From positions 1 to 64,000 of the forward strand of contig NZ_CP133150.1 of assembly GCF_036488675.1 (NCBI RefSeq): a stretch of 64,000 nucleotides of DNA, in the 5' to 3' direction. This stretch comes from Sinorhizobium chiapasense. Its GTDB lineage: Bacteria > Pseudomonadota > Alphaproteobacteria > Rhizobiales > Rhizobiaceae. How positions within the stretch are numbered: position 1 is the stretch's first letter; each line of letters starts with the position of its first letter. Position numbers and translations under genes: made by a program. Below are positions 45,182-53,943 of this stretch, piece after piece. The notes under the pieces are model-generated. The model was not told the origin of the DNA. It was given only the letters and a program-made list of their open reading frames with translations, and searched no databases.

Positions 45182-45236
45182 GGAAAGGACCGGCCTGCCC
45201 GAGCGCTCTCCAAAACCCCGCCAGGCCAACCTTTCC
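45182..45236. repeat. Hairpin element D, upstream of the methylase-helicase gene
   Basis: GGAAAGGACCGGCCTG (45182-45197) pairs with CAGGCCAACCTTTCC (45222-45236), 13 matched pairs with a small internal mismatch and a 24-base loop. It is 22 bases upstream of the minus-strand start codon. Three bases beyond it lies CCCCCCTCTCCCTCT (45240-45254), which recurs exactly beside element E. Confidence 0.7.
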
Positions 45237-45295
45237 CGGCCCCCCTCTCCCTCTTCCCGTAACAAGCACGCTATCCCGGGAGGCAACCGCGCGCT

Positions 45296-45322
45296 GGCAG
45301 CAGCAAACGTCTAGCTGCTGCC
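45296..45322. other. Perfect 9-bp hairpin in the methylase-helicase leader
   Basis: GGCAGCAGC pairs exactly with GCTGCTGCC over a nine-base loop. It lies between the divergent methylase-helicase and ATPase genes and could be an operator or a leader structure. Nothing else in 45160-45419 looks coding. Confidence 0.45.
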
Positions 45323-45419
45323 GACCTCCAGATTTCGCTCTCGCCCGTTCCAATCAACAATTTGTTGACTTCCAATTATCATAGTCAATAGTTCCAATTT
45401 TCGGAGAATCGGGACGGGC

Positions 45420-46640
45420 ATGTACAAACGGTTCGTAGCACGCCGGGTGGAGGAAGCTCTTTCGGATACGCCAGTTGTCCTAATCGTGGGGCCACGCCGG
45501 GCGGGCAAGACAACGCTCGTGCGGAAGATGGACGGCACAGACCGTAGCTATATAACGCTGGACGACCAGACGGTCCTCGCTGCCGCGCAGTCCGATCCAA
45601 TCGGCTTTATCCGCGGTCTTGACCGGGCGATCATTGATGAGATCCAGCGAGCGCCGGAGCTGTTGCTGGCAATCAAAAAGTCCGTGGACGACGATTATCG
45701 GCCCGGTCGTTTTCTACTGACAGGCTCCGCCAATGTGCTCACACTGCCTCGTGTCGCCGACAGCCTGGCGGGCCGCATGGAAACCATCCGAATGTTGCCG
45801 CTTGCCCGAGCAGAGGTTGAGGGCGCTACGTCGACGTTTCTTGATCGGCTGTTCAAAGGAGAACTGCAGAGCGCTCGGAACGCGATCGTGGGCGATGATC
45901 TTGTCAAGCTCGTCCTGCTCGGCGGATTTCCGGAGGCAATCGCCCGAGAAAGCGAACGGCGACGTCAGGACTGGGCCAGATCTTACCTGACGTCGGTTCT
46001 GACACGCGATCTGCGGGACATCGCCGATGTCGAGAAGTTGACCGAACTCCCGAGATTCGTGCGGCTGCTGGCCGAGCACTCCGGGCAATTGGTCAATTAC
46101 TCGCAGTTCGGGTCGAGCATCAACGTCAGCCATAAGACGGGACAGCGATATGTCGGTCTCCTGGAACAGGTGTTCCTGATCGCCATCGTACAGCCGTGGT
46201 ACACCAACGCGCTGAAGCGGATCGCCAAGACGCCGAAGCTGCATTTCGTCGATTCCGGCATATTAGCCACCGCGCGAGGGCTGACTTTCGATAGGGTGAA
46301 GCCAGATCGGGGCACATTCGGTGCACTGCTGGAAAGCTTCGTGTTTTCCGAGATCCTGAAACTCATGACGGGCTCGGATCTGCGGCTTGTTCCTTACCAT
46401 TTTCGGGACCAGCAGATGCGTGAGGTGGATGTCGTGCTCGAGCGTGACGATGGCATGATCGTCGGGATCGAAGTGAAAGCGAGCGCCACCGTCAAGGCCA
46501 GTGATTTTGGAGGACTGAAGACGCTGGCGGAGGCATGCGGAGAGAAATTCGCCTTCGGCGTCGTCCTCTATGACAGCTCCGATGTTGTCCCTTTCGGCGA
46601 TCGGCTTGCCGCAGCTCCCCTCTCCTGCCTCTGGCGATGA
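45420..46640 (+). CDS. AAA ATPase with DUF4143 domain
   Basis: A 406-residue protein. The N-terminal AAA_14 ATPase has Walker A GPRRAGKT (24-31) and FIRGLDRAIIDEIQRAPELL with the Walker B aspartate. The C-terminal DUF4143 nuclease-like domain includes HFRDQQMREVDVVLERDDG and GIEVKASATVKASDF, a PD-(D/E)xK-like pattern (E-V-D-V-V-L then E-V-K). Function is unknown; members are frequent accessory genes and possible conflict-system components. It is divergent from the methylase-helicase gene. Confidence 0.9.
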   Translation: MYKRFVARRVEEALSDTPVVLIVGPRRAGKTTLVRKMDGTDRSYITLDDQTVLAAAQSDPIGFIRGLDRAIIDEIQRAPELLLAIKKSVDDDYRPGRFLLTGSANVLTLPRVADSLAGRMETIRMLPLARAEVEGATSTFLDRLFKGELQSARNAIVGDDLVKLVLLGGFPEAIARESERRRQDWARSYLTSVLTRDLRDIADVEKLTELPRFVRLLAEHSGQLVNYSQFGSSINVSHKTGQRYVGLLEQVFLIAIVQPWYTNALKRIAKTPKLHFVDSGILATARGLTFDRVKPDRGTFGALLESFVFSEILKLMTGSDLRLVPYHFRDQQMREVDVVLERDDGMIVGIEVKASATVKASDFGGLKTLAEACGEKFAFGVVLYDSSDVVPFGDRLAAAPLSCLWR

Positions 46641-46769
46641 CGGCGCTTCAGTGCGTGCTGCGCTCGCATTATACTGACGGCCTTGCAATAGTATAATCGC
46701 GAAGACCGTGCTACATCTCTCGCACCGACTCGACCAGCCATTCCGGCGAAAGATAATCAAGGGAGCGAT

Positions 46770-47960
46770 GTGCGACAGTTTTTAATTGGCGAGCAGGCAT
46801 TGGATGAAGGCACTCCCGAGCTTCCGTCGCAGCTCGAACGCGCTTATGCGCTGAAACTACGGCCACTATGCCTATGCAAGGACCCGCCGGTCCCGATGTA
46901 TATCGCCCGCCTGGACGGCCAATATCTCGTCAAGCGGATGCCGCTTACCGGGCGGGACCATGATGCCGGCTGCCCATCCTTCGAGCCGCCCTACGAGCTG
47001 TCGGGGCTCGGTCCACTGATCGGAAGCGCGATCCAGATCGACGCGGCGTCCGGATCCTCGCTCCTGAAGCTTGACTTCTCGCTGTCGAAACGCGGTAGCC
47101 GCGCAAGTGCGGCTCAGCCCTCGCAACCCACGGAGAGCGTGCGCAACGAGACGAAGAAACTGTCGCTGCGGGCCGTGTTGCATTACCTCTGGGATACGGG
47201 CGAACTGACCGAATGGACTGCGCTCTGGACAGGAAAGCGCGGCTGGGGGCGCGTTCGCGCAAGCCTCATCAATGCCGCAAGCCAGATGAACGTCCGCGGG
47301 GAGCTGCTCAGCAACATCCTGTTCGTACCAGAGGCATTCTATGCGGAAGACAAGGACGGGATCGCGGCCCGCCGTGCCGCAGCACTTTCCGGCGCGCAAG
47401 CGTCGGGGCCGGGTCCGCGCAAACTCATGTTGGCGATCGCTGAAGTGAAGGAATTCGCCGCAGCTCGAGACGGCCAGAAAATCCTCGCACGCCACCTTCC
47501 CTTCCCGTTCATGGTCGAGGCAAGCGCCTGGAGACGTCTGAACGCCAAATATGAAACGGAGCTCGAGCTTTGGCGCTCCGGTGACGACTTGCACCTCATC
47601 ATGATTGCGACGTTCGGGATTTCCGGGGCGGGAATTGCGGCCGTCGAGGAAATCGCGCTGATGGTCGTTAACGAGAATTGGATCCCGTTCGAAAGCGTTC
47701 AGGAACAGCGCCTACTGGAGAAACTGTCAGGTTGGCGCCGCAAGAGCGTCAAGGGCCTTCGTTTCAATCTGCCGCGGGGGCAACCGATTGCATCCGTCAC
47801 GCTTCCCGGAGAACGGCCAGGACCGGTCGCGATGTATATCGTTCCGGCGGGAGCAAGCGAAGACTATGAGGCGGCGCTTGCGGAATTGATCGAAGCGCGC
47901 CCGGAAATGATCCCATGGATCTGGCGTGTTGCCGAGGGCGATATGCCCCGACTGCCGTGA
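46770..47960 (+). CDS. DUF1173 family protein
   Basis: A 396-residue protein of the DUF1173 family of plasmid and integrative elements. It has an early CLCKDPPVPMYIARL segment with two cysteines and a later DHDAGCPSFEPP, together suggesting a zinc-binding knuckle. It starts at GTG 46770 with AAGGGAG upstream. No enzymatic motif is visible. Its plus-strand direction differs from most neighbours. Confidence 0.85.
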   Translation: MRQFLIGEQALDEGTPELPSQLERAYALKLRPLCLCKDPPVPMYIARLDGQYLVKRMPLTGRDHDAGCPSFEPPYELSGLGPLIGSAIQIDAASGSSLLKLDFSLSKRGSRASAAQPSQPTESVRNETKKLSLRAVLHYLWDTGELTEWTALWTGKRGWGRVRASLINAASQMNVRGELLSNILFVPEAFYAEDKDGIAARRAAALSGAQASGPGPRKLMLAIAEVKEFAAARDGQKILARHLPFPFMVEASAWRRLNAKYETELELWRSGDDLHLIMIATFGISGAGIAAVEEIALMVVNENWIPFESVQEQRLLEKLSGWRRKSVKGLRFNLPRGQPIASVTLPGERPGPVAMYIVPAGASEDYEAALAELIEARPEMIPWIWRVAEGDMPRLP

Positions 47961-48112
47961 GAGCGACGTTCGCTAGGCCGAGGGAAGATTGTTACGCAAT
48001 AATTACCCTCAACGGCCCGTCGACCTTGCGAGCATGCCGTCGCTGACCGGCACCCCCGCCGCGGCTCGGACGTCTCGGTAATCAGCACAGGTGGCCCGGG
48101 TGTCGATCGGGT

Positions 48113-48211
48113 CTACCGCTGTCCTTGAAACCAGGCGTCGAATTCGGCTTGTCTGCGTGCGCGGGTTTGGCGCGCGATGTCGACCAGCTTCCGCGTCGGG
48201 ATATCTTTCAT
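48113..48211 (-). CDS. Possible small gene, maybe the end of a frameshifted one
   Basis: A 32-residue frame, MKDIPTRKLVDIARQTRARR then QAEFDAWFQGQR, directly follows the DUF932 gene. The same frame continues upstream as RIVSTGPLAEACAER without a start codon. A different frame between 48302 and 48215 reads ISPAITAAIRAAEG, so one small gene may have been split by a frameshift. No function can be given. Confidence 0.35.
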   Translation of the reverse strand: MKDIPTRKLVDIARQTRARRQAEFDAWFQGQR

Positions 48212-48302
48212 GCGCTCGGCACAAGCCTCGGCCAGCGGGCCGGTTGAAACGATCCGTGCAGCCCTTCGGCCGCACGGATCGCAGCGGTGATTGCCGGCGA
48301 GA

Positions 48303-49493
48303 TCAGGCTGCGCTTTCAAGCAGCTTCTTGGCCTTGCCTTCGAGTTCGAGACGCGTGTCCTGGTGCGGCTTGCCACGAGCAAGGGACGTGATCCCCTGCA
48401 CGAAGTCGAAAACGCTCTCCGGCGGGTGCCCTTCTTCGGAAAGAACAGCATCAATGATCTTGCCGGTTTCCGCCTTCGAGAAACCGCGCCGGCGCAAGAA
48501 GGTCTGGCGATCCTCGTCATTGCGGGCGACGATCCGCTCCCGTGCCGCGCGGATGCCGGCGACGAAGGGCGCTGGCGAGGAATTGGCAAAGCTGTTGAGC
48601 GCGGGCGCGGCTTCATAGGCAAACCGCTGGCTGGCGAACTTGGAGTGCCGGATGTTGATCTCCTCGAAATCCTCCACGCCCCAGAGGTTGCGGTTGGCGC
48701 AGACTGCTCGAAGGTAGAACGAGGCGATGCCGAGCGTCTTCGAGCCGACCTCGCTGTTCCATGCATAAAACCCGCGGAAATATAGATCCGGCTCACCGTT
48801 TGGCAGCCGGCCGGCCTCGATCGGATGGGTATCGTCGACCAGGAACAGAAAGACGTCGCGATCGCTGGCGTAGAGCGTGGTCGTGTCCTTCGTGATATCG
48901 ACAAACGGATTGTGGGTCATGGTCGCCCAGTCGAGCACGCCGGGCACCTTCCACATCGTGTCCCCGGTTCCGTTGCCGGCGATGTTCATCACGGCCGACA
49001 CAAGTTCATGATCCCAGATGCGACCGTATTCGGGACCGGTGACTGCTCTGAGTTCGACACGGCCATTGTCCATTTCGAGTGTCTTCACCAGCTCGGCCCT
49101 ATGGTTGAGAAGACCGTGCTGGAGGTTGATGGCGGCAAGCGGCGCGGGAAGCTGCCGCATATAGGCGGCGGGCGCTCCGACTAGGCTGCAAAGCTGTCCG
49201 TAACTCCAATGGGTGGGCGCGATTGGCTCCCGTCCTCCCGGAACGACGAGCTCCAGCCGCTCGGCGTTGTTCCGCGTCGCCTCAACCCGGATCGCGGAGC
49301 TTTCGACGGTCCTTGCGTGCGCACGGTCTGCCCTGGATTTGACGGCATGATGGAGTTCGGAAAGCGACAGGTAACGCTCGTCGTCAGGTCGGGAGAACCA
49401 CTCGGACGAAACGCGGCCGATACGCTCGCCGCGGGAGATGTCGACCTTGAAGCCGTTTGCTGTAGAACGGGAATTGGAAATTATCGTGGTCAT
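48303..49493 (-). CDS. DUF932 family plasmid protein
   Basis: A 396-residue DUF932 protein: LSLSELHHAVKSRADRA, then PPTHWSYGQLCSLVGAPAAY-like segments, ELRAVTGPEYGRIWDHELV and a central FLVDDTHPIEAG. DUF932 proteins occur in phages and conjugative elements; a plasmid or phage counter-defence role has been proposed from context. GGAGACAG lies before the ATG. It ends a run of minus-strand genes that starts with the ParB-like gene. Confidence 0.9.
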   Translation of the reverse strand: MTTIISNSRSTANGFKVDISRGERIGRVSSEWFSRPDDERYLSLSELHHAVKSRADRAHARTVESSAIRVEATRNNAERLELVVPGGREPIAPTHWSYGQLCSLVGAPAAYMRQLPAPLAAINLQHGLLNHRAELVKTLEMDNGRVELRAVTGPEYGRIWDHELVSAVMNIAGNGTGDTMWKVPGVLDWATMTHNPFVDITKDTTTLYASDRDVFLFLVDDTHPIEAGRLPNGEPDLYFRGFYAWNSEVGSKTLGIASFYLRAVCANRNLWGVEDFEEINIRHSKFASQRFAYEAAPALNSFANSSPAPFVAGIRAARERIVARNDEDRQTFLRRRGFSKAETGKIIDAVLSEEGHPPESVFDFVQGITSLARGKPHQDTRLELEGKAKKLLESAA

Positions 49494-49580
49494 GAACTGT
49501 CTCCTGAAACGAAAATGCCCGGCTGAGTCGCTTGTCTGCGGCGCCGAGCGCTGGTGAAGGAAAAGAAGGAATGGTGCTCG

Positions 49581-49724
49581 TCAGGCTGCTCGCGTTGACG
49601 AGTGACGGGATGGAAATGACTTGCCGAGGCCGATAGTCGAGCGGACCTGGGTATCGTCGAGCATGGCCAGCCCGACGAATTGCCGCCGACGTGCGCTGAC
49701 TGAACCGTTACGGCCCTCAAACAT
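49581..49724 (-). CDS. Small hypothetical protein coupled to its upstream neighbour
   Basis: A 47-residue basic frame, MFEGRNGSVSARRRQFVGLA at the start. Its ATG overlaps the end of the 145-residue gene (ATGTTTGA), which suggests translational coupling. Composition is plausible for protein, but the short length and absence of a family leave doubt. Confidence 0.45.
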   Translation of the reverse strand: MFEGRNGSVSARRRQFVGLAMLDDTQVRSTIGLGKSFPSRHSSTRAA

Positions 49725-50154
49725 CGGCTTCGCCTCCGTCGATTGGCTCGGATGAGCCTTCAGGATCGCGCAGGCCTGCGAGGATCGCTTCGCCCCGGGC
49801 GATCGCCCACGAAGCCTTCGCAATCCATTCCGCAGAGGTCGGCCTTTTTGACTGGACGTCGGCGAGCAGCAGTTTCAGCAAACCGAGCAGGATCTCGAAA
49901 TGTCCCGCCTGCCGCTGAACCATTTGCCTGAACTGCGAGGGGATGGTGATTGCCGGACCGCGATAAGCGGCATTGGCGCCTTGCCAGATGCCGGTCACAT
50001 GGGTTTCGCCTGATGACTCGTAGTCGTGGCGGGCATCATCCCAGCTGTCATCCTCGACGGCGGCGCGGCAAGCTGCCTCGAGCGTATCGGTGCGAAAGGT
50101 GCGATGCCGGAACACCGGCAAGTGGTAGTTGGTTTCGATGGTATAGTCGGGCAT
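49717..50154 (-). CDS. Hypothetical plasmid protein
   Basis: A 145-residue protein with an aromatic N-terminus (MPDYTIETNYHLPVFRHRTF) and a helical middle (QAGHFEILLGLLKLLLADVQ). AAAGGAGATCTCCG lies before the ATG. It follows the ParB-like gene after a terminator-like hairpin, and precedes the small gene and DUF932. The family was not recognised. Confidence 0.7.
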   Translation of the reverse strand: MPDYTIETNYHLPVFRHRTFRTDTLEAACRAAVEDDSWDDARHDYESSGETHVTGIWQGANAAYRGPAITIPSQFRQMVQRQAGHFEILLGLLKLLLADVQSKRPTSAEWIAKASWAIARGEAILAGLRDPEGSSEPIDGGEADV

Positions 50155-50175
50155 CGGAGATCTCCTTTCAAATGA

Positions 50176-50201
50176 AAGGCCCGGCTGTGAGACCGGGCCT
50201 T
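50176..50201 (-). terminator. Terminator after the ParB-like gene
   Basis: AAGGCCCGG (50176-50184) pairs exactly with CCGGGCCTT (50193-50201) around an eight-base loop. On the minus strand the stem runs into TTTCATTT. It lies 21 bases past the ParB-like stop codon, between it and the next gene's ribosome-binding site. Confidence 0.75.
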
Positions 50202-50222
50202 GGGATGGGGATGAGGAAGGGA

Positions 50223-52358
50223 TTACTCGGCTGCAGCGAGGTGCTGCTCCTCGGTTGGGGTGTCCTCGGAAATCTCTTCGGCATTGACGCCTTCCGTCAG
50301 GAATGTCGGAAGCTCGACCGAGGTGTCCTGGGGAAGATCGTCTTCGATGACCGGGTCGACAGCGGTGTCGGCTGCGTCCGGCACCTCATCGATACCGTGC
50401 CGCAGTGGCTCCGGAAGCCAACCGCTGCCGGCGAGCAGACGTTCGGCCTCCCGGGCCATGTCCGTCTTCTTCAGATGCTCGATCAATTGGGCCGACTGCC
50501 CGCCCTTGGCTTCCTGGACGGCCTTGAGGATGTGAGCCTTGGTTACCCTTCCGAGATAGGTGTCGACGGTCGGCGCCCATCCTGCCGCCACCATGTCGAA
50601 GCCGATCGAGCGGGCGACCTGATCGGCATGCGTGATCGCGCGGCTGCGCTTGTTCCAAGGCTCGATGACGGCATTCAGCGACAGCGAAGCGCAATGGGCA
50701 AAGAGAGCCTGGCGGCTGACGTCGTCGAGCGCGACCAGGAAACTCCAGAGCTCGTTCGGATCTTTCGGAAGATCCTGACCCCATGCCTCGTGCCGCTGAT
50801 CGATTTCCTTGGCCCAGACGGTATCGCCGAGCCCCGGCGTCTGCGAGAACCTGGCGCTCTGCAGCGTCAGTTCAAGGCAGCTGTCGGAGCCGTAGTGATA
50901 GAAGCTCTTCAGGACGAAGGCGTGCAGCACCGCGATGAAGGCGATGAGCGGATCATTGGCGAGCGCATTGCGCAACGCCACCGTGCGGGTTGCCGTGAGA
51001 TCGAGCACCAGGCGGTCGGAGAGCGGACGAAGTGCACCGTCATCGTCTTCGCTCTCGCCGCCCGTGACGGCTGTGCCATTCGCAGAGTTCCCATCGGGAG
51101 ATCCGGACGGCATGTCCCCCGCGCCGGGATCCTCATGGGCTTGCGGGGTGCGATCGACATCCGCTTCGACCTGCGGCTCGTCTTCGGGGCGGACAAATCC
51201 GCGTTCGATCTTCAGCTCGCCATTGGCGCCGAGCGAGATGAAGGCGCCAGCGCGCGCGACCTCGTCGCGGTCGAAGACGTAAGGCCGGTCGTTCAGTCGA
51301 TCGAGTTCGTTGCCGAGCTCCTCGAGCTTGCGTTCGCTCTCCTCGGAGTAATCGTCGGCTTGCGCATATTCCGCATCGAGCTTGTCGTACTCGGCCTTGA
51401 CGGCATCGTATCGCGCGAGGTCGCTTGCGGTCATTTCAGCCTGCTCGCCATAAAAGCGGCGAAGCCCGGCTGTGTGGCCGTAAGAAAAGTCGAAGGCCGC
51501 CTCGACCCATTTCCAGCCTTCCTCCGTCTTGAGCGCTTCGGCGTCGGCCTTGAGCTTCTCGATCACCAACTGCTCGAGGAGTGCGGGATCCTGCAGCCAG
51601 CCGCCGTTGTCCTCGTCGAAAAGATCGCGCATGACCACGCCGCCAGCAGCCTCGTAAGCCTCGATCCCGACATAGACGGAACGGCGGTCGCTTGCCCGGA
51701 TCGCTGTCTCGGTCAGGAGCCGGCGGATATAATAGGGCTCACGGACGTGCTGACGCGAGATCGTGTCCCAGACCTGTTCCTGGCGGACGTGGTCGTTTGT
51801 GATGGAAAAGGCCATCACCTGCTGCAACGTCATCTCGTCGCTCGCGTAGAGATCGAGGAGACGCGGCGAAACCGAGGCAAGCCGCAATCGTTGCCGAACC
51901 GTCGCCACAGAAACGAAGAAGCGGGCAGCGATGTCCTCTTCATCCTGACCCTGTTCGCGGAGCGTCTGAAACGCCCGGAACTGGTCGAGCGGATGAAGGT
52001 CCACCCGATGAACGTTTTCGGCAAGGGAATCCTCGACTTCCGGTGTTTCTGCCTTGCTGACGATGCAGGGGACGCCCGCAGTCTTTGCCAACCGCTTCTG
52101 GGCAACCAGGCGTTCGAGCGCGCGGTAACGGCGGCCGCCGGCCGGGATGCGATAGATGCCGGTTTCGTTGCCATCGCCATCGAGTTCGGGCCTGACGTTG
52201 AGACTAGTCAGGAGCCCGCGGCGGGCGATGTCTTCGGCAAGATCCTCGATCGAGACACCCGCCTTGATCTTGCGAACGTTCTCCTGGCTGAGGACCAGCT
52301 TGTTGAAGGGAATGTCGCGCGCCGCACTAAGGGTGATTTTCGGGGTGGCCTGTGCCAT
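50223..52358 (-). CDS. ParB/RepB/Spo0J-family nuclease-like protein
   Basis: A 711-residue protein. The N-terminal ParB domain has IPFNKLVLSQENVRKI, YRIPAGGRRYRALERL and SLAENVHRVDLHPLDQFRAF, and a helix-turn-helix follows (IAARFFVSVATVRQRLRLA). The long C-terminal part has an acidic, coiled-coil-like middle (YDKLDAEYAQADDYSEESER). It is much larger than partition ParB (about 300-350) and no parA is nearby, so it resembles the ParB-like proteins of plasmid leading regions rather than a partition protein. The ATG at 52358 has GGAGAA upstream; element E is 12 bases further up. Confidence 0.88.
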   Translation of the reverse strand: MAQATPKITLSAARDIPFNKLVLSQENVRKIKAGVSIEDLAEDIARRGLLTSLNVRPELDGDGNETGIYRIPAGGRRYRALERLVAQKRLAKTAGVPCIVSKAETPEVEDSLAENVHRVDLHPLDQFRAFQTLREQGQDEEDIAARFFVSVATVRQRLRLASVSPRLLDLYASDEMTLQQVMAFSITNDHVRQEQVWDTISRQHVREPYYIRRLLTETAIRASDRRSVYVGIEAYEAAGGVVMRDLFDEDNGGWLQDPALLEQLVIEKLKADAEALKTEEGWKWVEAAFDFSYGHTAGLRRFYGEQAEMTASDLARYDAVKAEYDKLDAEYAQADDYSEESERKLEELGNELDRLNDRPYVFDRDEVARAGAFISLGANGELKIERGFVRPEDEPQVEADVDRTPQAHEDPGAGDMPSGSPDGNSANGTAVTGGESEDDDGALRPLSDRLVLDLTATRTVALRNALANDPLIAFIAVLHAFVLKSFYHYGSDSCLELTLQSARFSQTPGLGDTVWAKEIDQRHEAWGQDLPKDPNELWSFLVALDDVSRQALFAHCASLSLNAVIEPWNKRSRAITHADQVARSIGFDMVAAGWAPTVDTYLGRVTKAHILKAVQEAKGGQSAQLIEHLKKTDMAREAERLLAGSGWLPEPLRHGIDEVPDAADTAVDPVIEDDLPQDTSVELPTFLTEGVNAEEISEDTPTEEQHLAAAE

Positions 52359-52370
52359 ATCGGTTCTCCA

Positions 52371-52414
52371 TGACGGGCCGGCCGGAGCCTCTCTCCGAAC
52401 CTCGCAACCCGTCA
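52371..52414. repeat. Hairpin element E, upstream of the ParB-like gene
   Basis: TGACGGG (52371-52377) pairs with CCCGTCA (52408-52414), and inside it CGGAG (52383-52387) pairs with CTCCG (52393-52397). It ends 12 bases before the minus-strand start codon. CCCCCCTCTCCCTCT at 52427-52441 is identical to the tract beside element D. Confidence 0.6.
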
Positions 52415-52592
52415 CCCCATCTCCTTCCCCCCTCTCCCTCTCCTTCATTTGCGGCAATCGAGAACAGGTTTCCGCGAGACGCACCGCGCCGGGGAAAAAC
52501 ATACGTTGATCACCGGCCGACCTACCCTTATCCATTTTCCCTCCAGCCGCTTCGGCCGCGTCCCTTCCACGGCATCACTGGTGAGGTCACAG

Positions 52593-52925
52593 GTGATAAA
52601 ATCCGAACTCATTTCCCTGATCGCCGCACGCAATCCCCATCTCTACCACGCCGACGCCGAAAAGATCGTCGACGCGGTTCTGGACGAGATCACCGAAACC
52701 CTGGCGCAAGGAGGGCGCGTGGAACTTCGAGGCTTCGGTGTCTTTTCCGTGCGCAACCGCCCCCCTCATTCAGCCAGGAACCCAAGGACAGGCACATCGG
52801 TCTTTGTCGAGGAAAAGTGGGTGCCGTTCTTCCGCCCGGGCAAGGAAATGCAGAACCGACTCAATTCGCCTGAACCGGATGCCGGCGTTCACGCTGCGGG
52901 CGGGCGGACGTTTCGTGTATGGTGA
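52593..52925 (+). CDS. IHF-beta-like DNA-bending protein
   Basis: A 110-residue protein of the HU/IHF family: [20 protein letters not shown] at the N-terminus, then [26 protein letters not shown] with the intercalating-proline arm, closest in style to IHF beta. It starts at GTG 52593 with GAGGT eight bases before. The C-terminus has about 15 extra residues. IHF helps relaxosome and promoter architecture. It is divergent from the ParB-like gene and convergent with virB11. Confidence 0.88.
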   Translation: MIKSELISLIAARNPHLYHADAEKIVDAVLDEITETLAQGGRVELRGFGVFSVRNRPPHSARNPRTGTSVFVEEKWVPFFRPGKEMQNRLNSPEPDAGVHAAGGRTFRVW

Positions 52926-52945
52926 ATGGCCGTGCCCTCTGTCCC

Positions 52946-53935
52946 TCAAGCCCGATAATAGATCTCGGTCACCCGGAACCGCCCGTCGACGCGTTTGCAT
53001 TGCACGACGATGTCGATGGCGATCTTCAGCATCTCCCGGATATCGTGCCGCTCCAGATCCTTGCCGCCTTCCGATTCCTTGACCAGCAGCGTCAGCTGTT
53101 CGAAGGCAAGCCGGGCAGAGTCGGCGTGGACGGTGGTGATTGAGCCCGGATGACCCGAGTTCACATTGCGGATGTAGTAGAAGGCCGTGCCGTCGCGCAA
53201 CTCCTGAAGAAGGATGCGGTCGGGACGCATGCGTAGGCAGGATTCGAGGAGCTCCTTTGCGGAAATCCTTGCGAGACCCTGGCCACCCTTGGAATAGAAC
53301 AAGCGAACGTGGTTCGGTTGCGGGATGACGAGCTCGGGCGTGTCTTCTATCGAAATGATCCGTTCGTTGTCTGGAATATGGCGGATCAGCGCTTTCGAAA
53401 GGGTCGTCTTGCCCGACCCCGTTGCTCCGGAGATGATAATGTTCTTCCGGGCGAGCACCGCCTCCTCCAGAAACGCCTTGTAGGCTCCAGCTTTGTGGAG
53501 TTCCAGCAACCGATCGTCGGATGCCGTTGCACCACCCTCGGCTGGCGTGACATCGGCAAACAGGTCCCGCTGATCGAGATCGTCGAGGCTCAGCGACACC
53601 GAGGACGGCTTGCGAATGGTGATGCTGACGCTTGCCTTGGTGGTGGCTGGCGGGATCGCGATCTGGATGCGCTCCTCGCCGGGAAGCGTCGCCGACAGGA
53701 TCGGCCGGGTCTCGTCGATCGATTGATGAGAGAAGCTCGCGACGGCGCGAGCGAGGCGCATGAGCTTGTCGAAGGAAAGCTCCGGCACGTCGTGCGTTCG
53801 CCATCCCGACGTCCCTTCGGTCAAGACTTCACCAGGCCGATTGACGATGACCTCGTAAAGGCTCTCGTCGCGAAGGAAGCGGGAAAGCGGGACAAGCAGT
53901 TCGCGTACGACACCGGCGTCAACACCCTCAGCCAT
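52946..53935 (-). CDS. virB11: Type IV secretion ATPase VirB11
   Basis: A 329-residue secretion ATPase: Walker A GATGSGKTT (170-178), Asp box IISIEDTPEL, His box GHPGSITTVHADSARLAFEQL and the MRPDRILLQELRDG segment. VirB11 forms a hexamer at the inner membrane and drives pilus assembly and substrate passage. It is the last gene of the virB operon. The spacing to virB10 is eight bases. Confidence 0.96.
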   Translation of the reverse strand: MAEGVDAGVVRELLVPLSRFLRDESLYEVIVNRPGEVLTEGTSGWRTHDVPELSFDKLMRLARAVASFSHQSIDETRPILSATLPGEERIQIAIPPATTKASVSITIRKPSSVSLSLDDLDQRDLFADVTPAEGGATASDDRLLELHKAGAYKAFLEEAVLARKNIIISGATGSGKTTLSKALIRHIPDNERIISIEDTPELVIPQPNHVRLFYSKGGQGLARISAKELLESCLRMRPDRILLQELRDGTAFYYIRNVNSGHPGSITTVHADSARLAFEQLTLLVKESEGGKDLERHDIREMLKIAIDIVVQCKRVDGRFRVTEIYYRA

Positions 53936-53943
53936 ATCAGGGC

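Noticed and set aside
50223..52358. Plasmid partition parB gene
   Set aside because: The protein is twice the size of partition ParB, no parA or repC is nearby, and the gene neighbourhood is that of leading-region plasmid genes.
49950..52373. 807-residue open frame on the plus strand
   Set aside because: It is the antisense shadow of the ParB-like and 145-residue genes, which have recognisable domains, ribosome-binding sites and proper starts; high GC keeps the opposite frame open.
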